Shown: positions 16,429-25,013 of the stretch, piece after piece
Layout of the letters: every line of letters starts with the position of its first letter
Position numbering within the stretch: position 1 is the first letter of the stretch
Source: CBDESM01 sp965205165
GTDB taxonomy: Bacteria; Chloroflexota; Dehalococcoidia; Bin125
Assembly: GCA_965205165.1 (NCBI GenBank)
Contig: OZ242037.1
Span: 1,922,001-1,986,000, forward strand
Direction of reading: 5' to 3'
Length of the DNA: 64,000 nt
Notes under the pieces: generated by a model
Told to the model about the DNA's origin: nothing
The model's database searches: none
The model's input: the letters and a program-made list of their open reading frames with translations, nothing else
Translations under genes and position numbers: made by a program

Positions 16429-17409
16429 ATGTCTGAGATTCCGAGCGAACTGCCGACGTACCGCTCGCTCCCGTTCAAGGAGGGCAACCCGCCCAAGACC
16501 GCGTGGGGCCTGTTCGGCGACGCCGACGAAGTGGGGATGTTCAACCTGCAGACGCCCGAACGGATCGCGGCGGCCGCGCAGCTGGTCCGCAAGGGCGCGA
16601 TGTTCCCGATGAATTGGGATCAGTCGCTGCCCAGCCCGCCGCTCTACAACCGCGGCGCGGTGCGGCACACCGTGATGCGCCGGCCCGGCTTCGGGCACCA
16701 CGGCGACGACGTGCTGGACAACCTCTACACGCAGCAGTCCTCGCAGTGGGACGCGCTCACCCACGTGGGCGATTTCGAGCACGGCTTCTGGGGCGGCGTG
16801 ACCGCGCAGTGGCTGGCGGACAATCCGAAGACGCCGAAGCTGGGGATCGAGCATTGGGCGCGGCGCGGCATCGCCGGCCGCTGCGTGCTGATCGATCTGG
16901 GCCGCTGGTTCGAATCCAAGGGCGAGCCGCTGCCGATGGACGAGACGGCGCGGATCGGCCCGGACGAGATCGAGGCCTGCCGGGCCGCGCAGGGGGTCGA
17001 GTTCCAGCCGGGCGACGTGGTGCTGATCCGGATCGGCTGGATCGGCTGGTACGAGCAGCAGTCGCCCGGCAAGCGGCAGGCGCTCTCGCAGATGGTGAAC
17101 CTCGCCTTTCCCGGCCTCGCGTGCTCGGAGGAGACGGCGGAGTACTTCTTCGACCACCACCCGGCGGCGCTGTGCTCCGACAATCCGGCGCTGGAGGCGT
17201 GGCCGCCGCCGAATTTCGCGGATCCGGACGGCTTCCTGCACCACTGGATCATCGGCCGCTTCGGGATGGCGATCGGCGAGATGTTCGTGCTGGACCAGCT
17301 GGCGGCGGACTGCGCGGCGGACGGCGTCTACGAGGCGTTCTTCACGGCCGCGCCGCTGAACGTGACGGGCGGGACGGGCTCGCCGCCCAACGGTCTCGCG
17401 ATCAAGTAG
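16429..17409 (+). CDS. Cyclase-family metal-dependent hydrolase
   Basis: A 326-residue member of the Pfam Cyclase / kynurenine-formamidase-like family, swivelling beta-alpha hydrolases using zinc or manganese. The metal site is seen in QQSSQWDALTHVGDFEHG, the long-chain variant of the HxGTHxDxxxH motif, and a second conserved part is FQPGDVVLIRIGW. This length is typical of the bacterial cyclase-family proteins related to the fungal ones, longer than the short kynurenine formamidases. The physiological substrate is unknown. ATG 16429 is used since no family similarity lies upstream; TAGACT at 16392-16397 could be its -10 box. Confidence 0.83.
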   Translation: MSEIPSELPTYRSLPFKEGNPPKTAWGLFGDADEVGMFNLQTPERIAAAAQLVRKGAMFPMNWDQSLPSPPLYNRGAVRHTVMRRPGFGHHGDDVLDNLYTQQSSQWDALTHVGDFEHGFWGGVTAQWLADNPKTPKLGIEHWARRGIAGRCVLIDLGRWFESKGEPLPMDETARIGPDEIEACRAAQGVEFQPGDVVLIRIGWIGWYEQQSPGKRQALSQMVNLAFPGLACSEETAEYFFDHHPAALCSDNPALEAWPPPNFADPDGFLHHWIIGRFGMAIGEMFVLDQLAADCAADGVYEAFFTAAPLNVTGGTGSPPNGLAIK

Positions 17410-17476
17410 CGCCATCAAGCAGGGCGGGCAAGCAGCGCGCGGGCAGCGCGGATCGGCGGACAGGAGCGGAGCGGCG

Positions 17477-17992
17477 ATGCCGGACACCACCATCGAGATC
17501 ATCCGCGGCGACATCACCAAGCAGGACGTGGACGCGATCGTGAACGCGGCCAACAACCACCTCTGGATGGGTGCGGGCTCGGCCGGCGCGATCGTGCGCG
17601 CGGGCGGGCGCGAGATCGAGGACGAGGCGATCTCGCAGGGGCCGATCGAGGTCGGCGAGGCGGTGGTCACCGGCGGCGGCGATCTGCCCGCGAGGCACGT
17701 GATCCACGCAGCCGCGATGGGCGAGGACCTGATCACCTCGGCCGACCTGATCCGCGCCGCGACGGAGAACGCGCTGAAGCGGGCGGAGGAGCTGAAGCTG
17801 TCGTCGGTGGCGCTGCCCGCGATCGGCACCGGCGTGGGCGGCTTCCCGCTGGACGAAGCCGCCGCGATCATGCTCGGCGTCGTCCGCGCGCGTTCGGGCG
17901 GCGCGAGCGCCGTCCGCACCGTCCGCTTCGTGCTGTTCGACGAGGCCGCCCACGACGCCTTCCTGGCCGCTTCCGAAGCCCGAGGAGAATGA
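17477..17992 (+). CDS. Macro-domain protein (ADP-ribose binding)
   Basis: A 171-residue stand-alone macro domain. GDITKQDVDAIVNAANNHL holds the ADP-ribose-binding Asp and the catalytic-loop NAAN; the phosphate loop follows as MGAGSAGAI, and ALPAIGTGVGGFP is the second signature. Members remove ADP-ribose from proteins or hydrolyse O-acetyl-ADP-ribose. The VNAAN plus GAGSAGAIVRAGG arrangement resembles the Af1521/TTHA0132 branch. GGAG lies before the ATG. It overlaps the next hypothetical gene by 4 bases (ATGA). No ADP-ribosyltransferase is visible in the window. Confidence 0.88.
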   Translation: MPDTTIEIIRGDITKQDVDAIVNAANNHLWMGAGSAGAIVRAGGREIEDEAISQGPIEVGEAVVTGGGDLPARHVIHAAAMGEDLITSADLIRAATENALKRAEELKLSSVALPAIGTGVGGFPLDEAAAIMLGVVRARSGGASAVRTVRFVLFDEAAHDAFLAASEARGE

Positions 17993-18348
17993 AAATGAGC
18001 CGCATCATCGACCGCTGCACGCTGGAAGCGCGACGGGACGACTCGGCCCCGTGGGCGCCGGCCGCGTCGCTGACCGAGGTGGAATGGACCGGCTTCGCGC
18101 CCGCGGGCTGCGGCGTCGATCAGGGCCGCGTGATCGCGACGCCGGCCGGCGCGGACGCGGCGGTCCTGGACCCGCAAGCCGACGATCAGTGGTTCCGCCT
18201 GGTCGATCCGGAGGGCGCGTCGCTGTTCGAGTTCCTCGGATTCGTCGATGATCGCCGCCCGCGGCGGAAGGGCGCGATCGTGCTGGGGATCAGCCTGACG
18301 CCGGAACTGCTGGGCGCGTGGCGCGAGCTCCAGCCGGCAAGCGCCTGA
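17989..18348 (+). CDS. Hypothetical protein coupled to the macro-domain gene
   Basis: A 119-residue soluble protein I do not recognise. It has no transmembrane segment or signal; composition is acidic with short predicted beta strands (TEVEWTGFAP, DDQWFRLVDPEG, GAIVLGISLTPELLGAW). Its ATG overlaps the macro-domain stop (ATGA), with a second in-frame ATG at 17995; GAGGAG lies just upstream of both. Tight coupling suggests a shared role with the macro protein, which is inference only. The reading frame shows the same strong third-position GC as its neighbours, supporting a real gene. Confidence 0.6.
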   Translation: MKMSRIIDRCTLEARRDDSAPWAPAASLTEVEWTGFAPAGCGVDQGRVIATPAGADAAVLDPQADDQWFRLVDPEGASLFEFLGFVDDRRPRRKGAIVLGISLTPELLGAWRELQPASA

Positions 18349-18376
18349 TCGCGGCGGGCTCGCGCCGATCCGCAAG

Positions 18377-18382
18377 TAGAAT
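18377..18382 (+). promoter_or_regulatory. -10 box (TAGAAT) for leaderless cobalamin adenosyltransferase mRNA
   Basis: TAGAAT ends 6 bases before ATG 18389, and there is no ribosome-binding site between. At this distance transcription should begin at or next to the start codon. One of nine such cases in the window. Confidence 0.55.
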
Positions 18383-18388
18383 CGCCCC

Positions 18389-18955
18389 ATGCCGCACTAC
18401 ACGGGCACGGGGGACGACGGCGCGACCAGCCTCTGGGGCGGCGGGCGCATCCCCAAGTCGCACCCGCGGCCGGAGGCGTTCGGGGCAATTGACGAGGCGA
18501 CCAGCGCCCTGGGCTTCGCGCGGGCGCTGGCGGAGGGGGAGCGCACGCCGGCGATCGCGCTGGCGATGCAGCGGCGGCTCTACCTGATCATGGCCGAGCT
18601 GGCGGTGGCCGAGGGCAAGCTGGTGCCGGAGGAGTTCGCCACCGGCGGGGCGCAGGTGGCCGAGCTGGAGGCGCAGGCGGCCGAGCTGGAGGAGCTGGTC
18701 GAGCCGCCCGGCGAATTCGTGATCCCCGGCGGCTCGCCGGGCTCGGCCGCGCTGCACATGGCCCGCTCGATCCTGCGGCGGGCCGAGCGCGAGGCGGTGC
18801 GGCTGCGCGAATCGGGGGCCGAGCTGAACCCGCAGACGCTGCGCTACCTCAACCGCGCATCCTCGGTGCTGTTCGATCTGGCGCGCTACGAGGAGGCGGA
18901 GGCGGGGCGCGAGGCGGTGCCCGCACCCTCGCCGATCCGCGCGCGCCGGGCCTGA
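18389..18955 (+). CDS. PduO-type cob(I)alamin adenosyltransferase
   Basis: A 188-residue enzyme that transfers adenosine from ATP to cob(I)alamin to give coenzyme B12. The ATP-binding N-terminus TGTGDDGATSLWGG matches the PduO/MMAB TGDDGTTSL signature. FGAIDEATSALGFAR is the next conserved helix, RSILRRAEREAV contains the Arg/Glu cobalamin-site motif, and LNRASSVLFDLARY is the closing signature. Its short N-terminus and TAGAAT box 6 bases before ATG point to a leaderless transcript. The following beta-propeller gene starts 4 bases after its stop. B12-dependent enzymes are not in the window. Confidence 0.88.
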   Translation: MPHYTGTGDDGATSLWGGGRIPKSHPRPEAFGAIDEATSALGFARALAEGERTPAIALAMQRRLYLIMAELAVAEGKLVPEEFATGGAQVAELEAQAAELEELVEPPGEFVIPGGSPGSAALHMARSILRRAEREAVRLRESGAELNPQTLRYLNRASSVLFDLARYEEAEAGREAVPAPSPIRARRA

Positions 18956-18958
18956 GGC

Positions 18959-20170
18959 GTGGACGCCGACGCGCCGACGGGCGCGATGCTCGCGTACATC
19001 ACCGACGATTCCAGCCTCGCCGCGATCGCGGTGGACGAACCCGGCGATCCGCGCACGCTGCTGGAGATGCCGGCCGAGGGCGCGGTCTTCATGTGGCCGA
19101 CCTGGTCGCCGGACGGCCGCTCGCTGGCCGTGAGCGCCTCCTCCAACCGCCGCGACGACCGCCGCCTGGAGCTGTGGCGGACGGACCTCGACGGCGGCCG
19201 GGCGACGCTCTACGAGAATCCGGAGGGCGGGCGCCGGGTGATCGCGCCGGGCCTGGCGCACTACGCGGCCTGGTCGCCGGGCGGGCGGGCGCTGGCGCTG
19301 ACGGGCAACGCCGGCGCCGGGCTGGCGCTCTCGCTCGTCGCGGCGCAGTCCGGCCCGGAGCCGCGCCGCCTGATCGACGGTTCTCCCCTCTACCTGGCCT
19401 GGTCGCCGGAGGGGCGGGCGGTGCTGATCCACCGCGGCGCGCAGCTGCTGCTCTTCGACCTGGCCGCGGGCGCGGACCAGCCGCGCGCGATCCTGCGGGC
19501 CCGGGCCACCTTCCGCGCGCCGGCCTGGACGACCGACGGCGAGCACTTCATCTACGGCGCGCCCAAGGCGGGCTCGGCCAGCGCCGTCTACCGCGGCCGG
19601 CGGCGGCCGGGCGGCGAGGCCGAGGAGCTGCTCGAACTGCCCTCCGGCGCCGCGTTCGTGCGCGCCCCGCGCGACGACCGGCTCGCCCTGATCGGCATCC
19701 AGCACGAGGACGGCGCGGAGCCGCGCGACGGCGTGACCGTGCTCTACGCGGAGGAGCGGGCCTCGCGGCGGATCTCGGAGCGGCCCGCCAACGCCGCCTT
19801 CTGGACCCCGGACGGCGCGGCGCTGATCGTCTTCGAGCCGGCCCCCAGCTCGACCATGATCACGGTCAACCGCTATGACCTCTCGGAGCGGCCGGCCGGC
19901 CCGGTCCCGCTGGCGCGGTTCCAGCCGAGCGCCGAGTACGCCACGATGCTCGCCTTCTTCGACCAGTTCGCGCCGACCCACCGGATCATCTCGGCCGACG
20001 GCAAGTGGGTCGCGATCTCCGGCCTGGCGCTGGGCAACGGCGGCTCCTCGCGGCGCGGCTTCGGGCCGCAGAACGGCTGCTACGTCGTGCCGGTCGACGG
20101 CTCCGGGCCGCCGCGGCGGGTCGCGGCGGGCAGCATCGGCTTCTTCTCGCCCGCGGGAGGCGCCCCGTGA
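18959..20170 (+). CDS. TolB/PD40-like beta-propeller protein
   Basis: A 403-residue protein made of repeated propeller blades with the PD40/WD40-like signature: PTWSPDGRSLAVSA, AAWSPGGRALALTG, LAWSPEGRAVLIH and APAWTTDGEHFIYG, about 50-60 residues apart. There is no clear signal peptide, which is unusual for TolB-like proteins and suggests a cytoplasmic location. It starts with GTG 4 bases after the adenosyltransferase stop, and its own stop overlaps the GTG of the prenyl synthase (GTGA). Function is unknown; it lies at the head of the hopanoid cluster but nothing ties it to hopanoids. Confidence 0.72.
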   Translation: MDADAPTGAMLAYITDDSSLAAIAVDEPGDPRTLLEMPAEGAVFMWPTWSPDGRSLAVSASSNRRDDRRLELWRTDLDGGRATLYENPEGGRRVIAPGLAHYAAWSPGGRALALTGNAGAGLALSLVAAQSGPEPRRLIDGSPLYLAWSPEGRAVLIHRGAQLLLFDLAAGADQPRAILRARATFRAPAWTTDGEHFIYGAPKAGSASAVYRGRRRPGGEAEELLELPSGAAFVRAPRDDRLALIGIQHEDGAEPRDGVTVLYAEERASRRISERPANAAFWTPDGAALIVFEPAPSSTMITVNRYDLSERPAGPVPLARFQPSAEYATMLAFFDQFAPTHRIISADGKWVAISGLALGNGGSSRRGFGPQNGCYVVPVDGSGPPRRVAAGSIGFFSPAGGAP

Positions 20171-21201
20171 CGGCCCCGCCGGCGGCGCTCGAGCGGCACC
20201 ACGCCGGCGTGCAGGCGGAGATGCGCGCGGTGCTGGAGGGCCGCAGCCTGCCGATCTACGACTACGTGCGCTACGCATTGGGCTGGATCGACGAGCGCGG
20301 AGCGCCCGCCGACGCCGGCGGCAAGGGCGCGCGGGGCACGCTCTGCATGCTCGCCGCGGAAGCGGTCGACGACGCGCCGGAAGCGCTGGCCCGGGCCCGC
20401 TGCGCCGCGGCCGCGGTCGAGTTCGTCCACAACTTCAGCCTGGTCCACGACGACGTGCAGGATCGCGACGAGGCGCGGCGCGGGCGGCCGACGGTCTGGA
20501 AGATCTGGGGCGTCGCGCAGGCGATCAACGCGGGCGACGCGCTGCGCGAACTGGCCGGCGGGGCGCTGCGCCGCGCCGCCCGCCACGGCGCGCCGGCCGA
20601 GTGGATCGTCGAGGCCGACCGCCGCCTCAACGCGGCCGCGCTGCGGATGATCGAGGGGCAGTACCTCGACCTGGCCTTCGAGCAGCGGACGGACGTCGCG
20701 GTCGGCGAGTACGCGGAGATGGTCGAGCGCAAGACGGGCGCGATGATGGGCGTCTCGCTCGTGCTGGGCGCGCTCTTCGCCGGCGCGGGCACCGATCGCT
20801 GCGACGCCTTCCAGCGCGCCGGCGAGCGGCTGGGGCGCTGCTTCCAGCTGCGCGACGACTGGCTCGGCGTCTGGGGCGACGCCTCCGAACTGGGCAAATC
20901 GACCGACAGCGACATCCGCCGCAGGAAGAAGGCGCACCCCGCCTTGTACGCGATTGAGCGCTCGCCGGCCGGGGCGCGGCGGCGGCTGCTCGAGATCTAC
21001 GCGCAGGAGGCGCTTTCGGACGACGACGTGGACGAGGTGCGGGCGCTCTTCGCGGAGGCCGGCGCGGCCGAGCGCACGGAAGCGGCGGCGCGGGAGGAGC
21101 GCGGGGCGTTCGCCGCCGCGCTGGCCGAGTGCGCGCCCCGGGCGGCGGCCGAGCGCGAGCTGCTCGAACTGGCCGATTTCACGCTCAGCCGCGGGCGCTG
21201 A
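20167..21201 (+). CDS. Polyprenyl (farnesyl/geranylgeranyl-type) diphosphate synthase
   Basis: A 344-residue trans-isoprenyl diphosphate synthase, which condenses isopentenyl diphosphate with allylic primers. The first Asp-rich motif is DDVQD within HNFSLVHDDVQDRDEARRG, and the second is the RDDWLGVWGD segment. KTGAMMGVSL is the conserved lysine region. Residues at the chain-length site before DDVQD are bulky (Phe-Ser-Leu), compatible with C15-C20 product, which is inference. Starting at GTG 20167, it overlaps the propeller gene by 4 bases and is followed 2 bases later by squalene-hopene cyclase, so it probably supplies farnesyl diphosphate for squalene. Confidence 0.88.
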   Translation: MTAPPAALERHHAGVQAEMRAVLEGRSLPIYDYVRYALGWIDERGAPADAGGKGARGTLCMLAAEAVDDAPEALARARCAAAAVEFVHNFSLVHDDVQDRDEARRGRPTVWKIWGVAQAINAGDALRELAGGALRRAARHGAPAEWIVEADRRLNAAALRMIEGQYLDLAFEQRTDVAVGEYAEMVERKTGAMMGVSLVLGALFAGAGTDRCDAFQRAGERLGRCFQLRDDWLGVWGDASELGKSTDSDIRRRKKAHPALYAIERSPAGARRRLLEIYAQEALSDDDVDEVRALFAEAGAAERTEAAAREERGAFAAALAECAPRAAAERELLELADFTLSRGR

Positions 21202-21203
21202 CC

Positions 21204-23111
21204 GTGATCTCCGACGATCGGCTCGGCGCCGCGATCGGCCGCGCGCGGGACTGGCTGCTCGATCGCCAGGACCCCGCCGGCTTCTGGTGGGGCGAGCTCG
21301 AATCGAACGCCTCGATCACCTCGGAGTACCTGCTGCTCACGCACCACCTCGGCATCGGCGACCGCGAGCTCTGGGACGGGATCGCCAAGTACCTCCGCGC
21401 CCAGCAGCGGCCGGAGGGCTTCTGGTCGCAGTACCGCGGCGGCCCGGGCGACGTCTCCACGTCGGTCGAGGCCTACTTCGCGCTGAAATTGGCGGGGGAC
21501 GACCCCGACGCGGCGCACATGGCGCGGGCGCGGGCCTGGATCATCGAGCAGGGCGGGATCGCCAAGGCGCGGGTCTTCACCAAGATCTGGCTCGCCATGT
21601 TCGGCGAGTTCGACTGGGAGCAGCTGCCCGCGATGCCGGCCTGGCTCAACCTGCTGCCCGCCTGGTTCCCGATCAACATCTACGACTTCGCCTCCTGGGC
21701 GCGGGCGACCATCGTCGGGATCACCGTGATCATGGCCACGCGGCCCACGGCGGCGCTGCCGGCCGGGGCGGGCGTGCCCGAACTCTGGGCCAAGCCCTCC
21801 GACCGCCGCAAATTCGCCGCGGAGCGGCCGGCGCGGCTGCGCTCCCGGGGCGGCTGCTTCTGGCTGCTCGACAAGGCGCTGCGGGCGCTCGACCGCAACA
21901 ACATCCGCCCCTTCGAGCGGCGCGCGCTCGCCTCGGCCGAGCGCTGGCTGCTGGACCGGCAGGAGGCCGACGGCTGCTGGGGCGGCATCCAGCCGCCCTG
22001 GGTCTACGCGATCCTGGCGCTGCGCTCGCTGGGCTACTCGCTCGACCATCCCGTGCTCGAACGGGCGCTGGCCGCCTTCGGGCGCTTCACTTGGCGCGAG
22101 GACGGGATGATCTGGACCGAGAGCTGCCAGTCGCCGGTCTGGGACACTTGCCTCGCCTCGCTCGGCCTGCTCGATTCGGGGCTGCCGGCCGAGCACGAGG
22201 CGCTCCAGCGCGCCGCGCACTGGATGCTGCAGGAGCAGGTGCTCGCCGGCGGCGATTGGCAGGTCACGCTGCCCGATACGCCGCCCGGCGGCTGGGCCTT
22301 CGAGTTCGACAACGACGCCTACCCCGACGTCGACGACACGGCGGTCGTGATGATGGCGCTGGAGCGCATCCCGCTGCCCGATGCGGCACCGGACCGCCGG
22401 CGGGCGCTCGAACGCGGGCTCCAGTGGATGCTGGCGATGCAGTCCGGCAACGGCGGCTGGGGCGCGTTCGACGCGGACAATACGAAGTCCTTCCTGGCCG
22501 AGATCCCGTTCGCCGATTTCGGCGAGCTGCTCGACCCGCCGACCGCGGACGTGACGGCGCATGCGCTCGAGTACCTGGGCCAGTTGGGCTACTCGGGGCA
22601 GTACCCGCCGGCGCGGCGCGGGCTGCGCTTCCTCTACGACCTGCAGGAGCCGGACGGCTCCTGGTGGGGGCGCTGGGGGGTGAACTACATCTACGGGCTG
22701 GGCGCGGCGCTGCCGGCGCTGGCGGCGCTGGACGAGCCGATGGACGCGCCGGCGGTGCGCGAGGCGGTCGAATGGCTGCTGCGCCACCAGCTACCCGACG
22801 GCGGCTGGGGCGAATCCTGCGGCACCTACGCGGATCCGAGCCTGCGCGGGGCCGGCCCGGCGACGCCCTCGCAGACGGCCTGGGCGCTGATGGCGCTGAT
22901 CGCCGCGGGCAAGGCCGGGCATCCCGCCGTCGAGCGCGGCGCCGCCTTCCTGCTCGACCGCCAGCGGGCGGACGGCACCTGGGACGAGCCGGAATTTACG
23001 GGCACCGGCTTCCCCTCCGACTTCATGATCAACTACCACCTCTACCGCCACTACTTCCCGCTGATGGCGCTGGGCCGCTGGCAGTCGGCGCTGCGCGGCG
23101 AGCGGGGCTAG
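21204..23111 (+). CDS. shc: Squalene-hopene cyclase
   Basis: A 635-residue membrane-associated terpene cyclase that folds squalene into hopene and hopanol, the first hopanoids. The catalytic DxDD is DVDDTA at residues 375-380, the same position as in the Alicyclobacillus enzyme. Several QW repeats are visible, for example QDPAGFWWGE, QEADGCWGG, QSGNGGWGAFD, QEPDGSWWGRWG and QLPDGGWGES. Length is complete. I chose GTG 21204; the open frame upstream lies inside the prenyl synthase gene. It follows that gene by 2 bases. HpnC, HpnD and HpnE, which make its substrate, lie 1 kb downstream. Confidence 0.95.
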   Translation: MISDDRLGAAIGRARDWLLDRQDPAGFWWGELESNASITSEYLLLTHHLGIGDRELWDGIAKYLRAQQRPEGFWSQYRGGPGDVSTSVEAYFALKLAGDDPDAAHMARARAWIIEQGGIAKARVFTKIWLAMFGEFDWEQLPAMPAWLNLLPAWFPINIYDFASWARATIVGITVIMATRPTAALPAGAGVPELWAKPSDRRKFAAERPARLRSRGGCFWLLDKALRALDRNNIRPFERRALASAERWLLDRQEADGCWGGIQPPWVYAILALRSLGYSLDHPVLERALAAFGRFTWREDGMIWTESCQSPVWDTCLASLGLLDSGLPAEHEALQRAAHWMLQEQVLAGGDWQVTLPDTPPGGWAFEFDNDAYPDVDDTAVVMMALERIPLPDAAPDRRRALERGLQWMLAMQSGNGGWGAFDADNTKSFLAEIPFADFGELLDPPTADVTAHALEYLGQLGYSGQYPPARRGLRFLYDLQEPDGSWWGRWGVNYIYGLGAALPALAALDEPMDAPAVREAVEWLLRHQLPDGGWGESCGTYADPSLRGAGPATPSQTAWALMALIAAGKAGHPAVERGAAFLLDRQRADGTWDEPEFTGTGFPSDFMINYHLYRHYFPLMALGRWQSALRGERG

Positions 23112-23162
23112 ACTCGTACGGCCGAGGCGCGCGCGGCGCCCGCCGCAGGCGGAGGTAGAAAC

Positions 23163-23849
23163 GTGACGGCCAACACCGGTTCCGCAGCCCCCGACATCGA
23201 GCTGCACCACCTGCCGACCTCCCTGCATTTCCGCGGGCGCGAGATCGAGCTGCGCAATCTCGAAATGTCGGACCAGGCCTCGCTGCTCGAATTCGGGCGC
23301 AGCCAGGAAGAGGACGACCTGCTCTTCCTCGAGCGCGACATCACCGATCAGGAAGAGGTGGCGGCCTGGGTCGCGGACTCGATCGCCGGCAACGTCAACA
23401 CGATCGTCGGGCTCGACGCGGGCCGCGTGGCCGGCTACGCCACGATCGAGCGGGGGCGGCTGCGCTGGACCCGGCACGTGGCGGAGATCCGGGTGATGGT
23501 GGACAAGGACGCGCGGCGGCTGGGGCTGGGCCACGCGCTGCTGGGGCTGGCCTTCGAGGCCGCGCTGGCCGACGACGTGGCCAAGATCGTGGCCCAGATG
23601 ACGCCCGACCAGAGCGGCGCGCGGCGCCTCTTCGAGAATCTCGGCTTCGTCCAGGACGCCGTGCTCGCCCAGCACGTCCGCTCCGCCGACGGCAACAGCC
23701 ACGACCTGATCGTGATGCGCTTCGACACCGGCCAGCGCCGCATCTGCGCCGTCTGCGGCCAGAGCGCGCTCACCCTGATCCCGCTGCAGGGCCGCGAACT
23801 CTGCTGGTCCTGCTACGAGATGGAAGACGTCGAACTCGGGGCCGGATAG
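23163..23849 (+). CDS. GNAT-fold acetyltransferase with C-terminal zinc ribbon
   Basis: A 228-residue protein. The N-terminal two-thirds is a GNAT N-acetyltransferase domain with the acetyl-CoA loop in VMVDKDARRLGLGHALLGL and the following helix and beta-bulge strand (SGARRLFENLGFVQDAVL). The C-terminal 35 residues hold a four-Cys zinc ribbon, CAVC then CWSC about 20 residues later. That fusion is uncommon. The start is GTG with a perfect GGAGGT 6 bases upstream. It lies between the cyclase and dodecin in the hopanoid cluster. Substrate unknown; a role in protein or metabolite acetylation is inferred from fold only. Confidence 0.78.
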   Translation: MTANTGSAAPDIELHHLPTSLHFRGREIELRNLEMSDQASLLEFGRSQEEDDLLFLERDITDQEEVAAWVADSIAGNVNTIVGLDAGRVAGYATIERGRLRWTRHVAEIRVMVDKDARRLGLGHALLGLAFEAALADDVAKIVAQMTPDQSGARRLFENLGFVQDAVLAQHVRSADGNSHDLIVMRFDTGQRRICAVCGQSALTLIPLQGRELCWSCYEMEDVELGAG

Positions 23850-23873
23850 CCGGCCCGGCAAAGGAGCCGCGAC

Positions 23874-24113
23874 ATGGCCGAACGCGCCGACCACACCTAC
23901 AAGGTGATCGAGCTGGTCGGTTCCTCCAGCGAGGGCACCGACCAGGCGATCCGCAACGCCCTCGACCGGGCCGGCGAGACGATCAAGAACATCAACTGGT
24001 TCGAGGTCCGCGAGATCCGCGGCGCGATGCAGGACGGCGAGATCGGCTGGTTCCAGGTCAAGCTCGGCGTCGGCTTCCGCGTCCTCGATCCCGCCGACCT
24101 CGAGGCGGAGTAA
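23874..24113 (+). CDS. Dodecin flavin-storage protein
   Basis: A 79-residue protein that should assemble into a hollow dodecamer binding flavins. YKVIELVGSSSEGTDQAIRNAL and the Trp in INWFEVREIRG, which stacks on the isoalloxazine ring, are diagnostic, as is IGWFQVKLGVGFRV. Length is slightly above the usual 65-75. AAGGAG lies 7 bases upstream of ATG. It sits 24 bases after the GNAT gene and 19 before hpnC. Placement next to FAD-dependent HpnE may be more than chance, since flavin buffering could serve that enzyme, but this is inference. Confidence 0.92.
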   Translation: MAERADHTYKVIELVGSSSEGTDQAIRNALDRAGETIKNINWFEVREIRGAMQDGEIGWFQVKLGVGFRVLDPADLEAE

Positions 24114-24132
24114 GCCCGGCGGACGGGCCGCG

Positions 24133-25002
24133 ATGGCGATCCGCCCGGCGCAGCCGCCGCCCAGCGCGGCCGACGCCCTCCGCTGGTGCGAGCGCTATGC
24201 GCGCCGCCATCAGGAGAACTTCACCGTCGTCTCGCGCCTGCTCCCGCGGCGCCACCGCGCCCCGATGTTCGCCGTCTACGCCTTCTGCCGCTACACCGAC
24301 GATCTGGGCGACGAGGCCGAGGGCGACCGCGCCGCGCTGCTCGAGGAGTGGCGCGGGGAGACGGAGCGGGCCTTCGCCGGCGGGGGATCGCACCCGATCT
24401 CCGTCGCGCTGCACCGCGCCGCCCGGGACCGCCCGCTCTCGCCGCGGCCGTTCCTCGATCTGATCGAGGCCAACCTGCTGGACCAGCGCAAGCACCGCTA
24501 CGAGACCTTCGACGAGCTGCTGGATTACTGCCGGCTGTCCGCCAACACGGTCGGGCGGATGGTGCTCGCCGTCTGGGGATACGACGACGAGTACCGCGGC
24601 TCGCTGGCCGACCACACCTGCACCGGCCTGCAGTTGGCCAACCATTGGCAGGACGTCGCCCGCGATTGGCAGGCGGGCCGGCTCTACCTGCCGCTGGAGG
24701 ACCTGCGCGATTTCGGCGTCTCGGAGGACGACATCGGCGCCGGCCGCTGCACCGACGGGTTCCGCGAGATGATGCAGTTCGAGGTCGACCGCGCCGAGGC
24801 CTGCTTCCGCATCGGCCGCCGCCTGGCCGACGAGCTCCCGCGCGAGCTGGCGGTCGACGTGCAGCTGTTCACGGACGGCGGGCTGGCGGTGCTGCGGGCC
24901 ATCGAGGCGCAGGACTACGACGTGCTCTCGCGCCGCCCCCGCGCCGGCCGGGCCCGCCGCGCCCTGCTCGCCGCCCGCGCCGCGGCGGCGGCGCTGCGCT
25001 GA
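24133..25002 (+). CDS. hpnC: HpnC: hydroxysqualene synthase subunit of the squalene pathway
   Basis: A 289-residue trans-prenyltransferase of the squalene/phytoene synthase superfamily. In the HpnCDE pathway HpnC turns presqualene diphosphate into hydroxysqualene. NFTVVSRLLPRRHRAPM near the N-terminus and YTDDLGDEAEG are typical of HpnC, and the second Asp motif is in NHWQDVARDWQAGR. The order HpnC then HpnD then HpnE downstream fixes the call. A weak purine-rich site precedes ATG 24133. The hpnD start lies 12 bases after its stop. Confidence 0.88.
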   Translation: MAIRPAQPPPSAADALRWCERYARRHQENFTVVSRLLPRRHRAPMFAVYAFCRYTDDLGDEAEGDRAALLEEWRGETERAFAGGGSHPISVALHRAARDRPLSPRPFLDLIEANLLDQRKHRYETFDELLDYCRLSANTVGRMVLAVWGYDDEYRGSLADHTCTGLQLANHWQDVARDWQAGRLYLPLEDLRDFGVSEDDIGAGRCTDGFREMMQFEVDRAEACFRIGRRLADELPRELAVDVQLFTDGGLAVLRAIEAQDYDVLSRRPRAGRARRALLAARAAAAALR

Positions 25003-25013
25003 GAGGCCGCCCG

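Noticed and set aside
16330..18390. Long minus-strand frame opposite the cyclase and macro-domain genes
   Set aside because: It runs antisense to two well-supported genes and has low-complexity composition.
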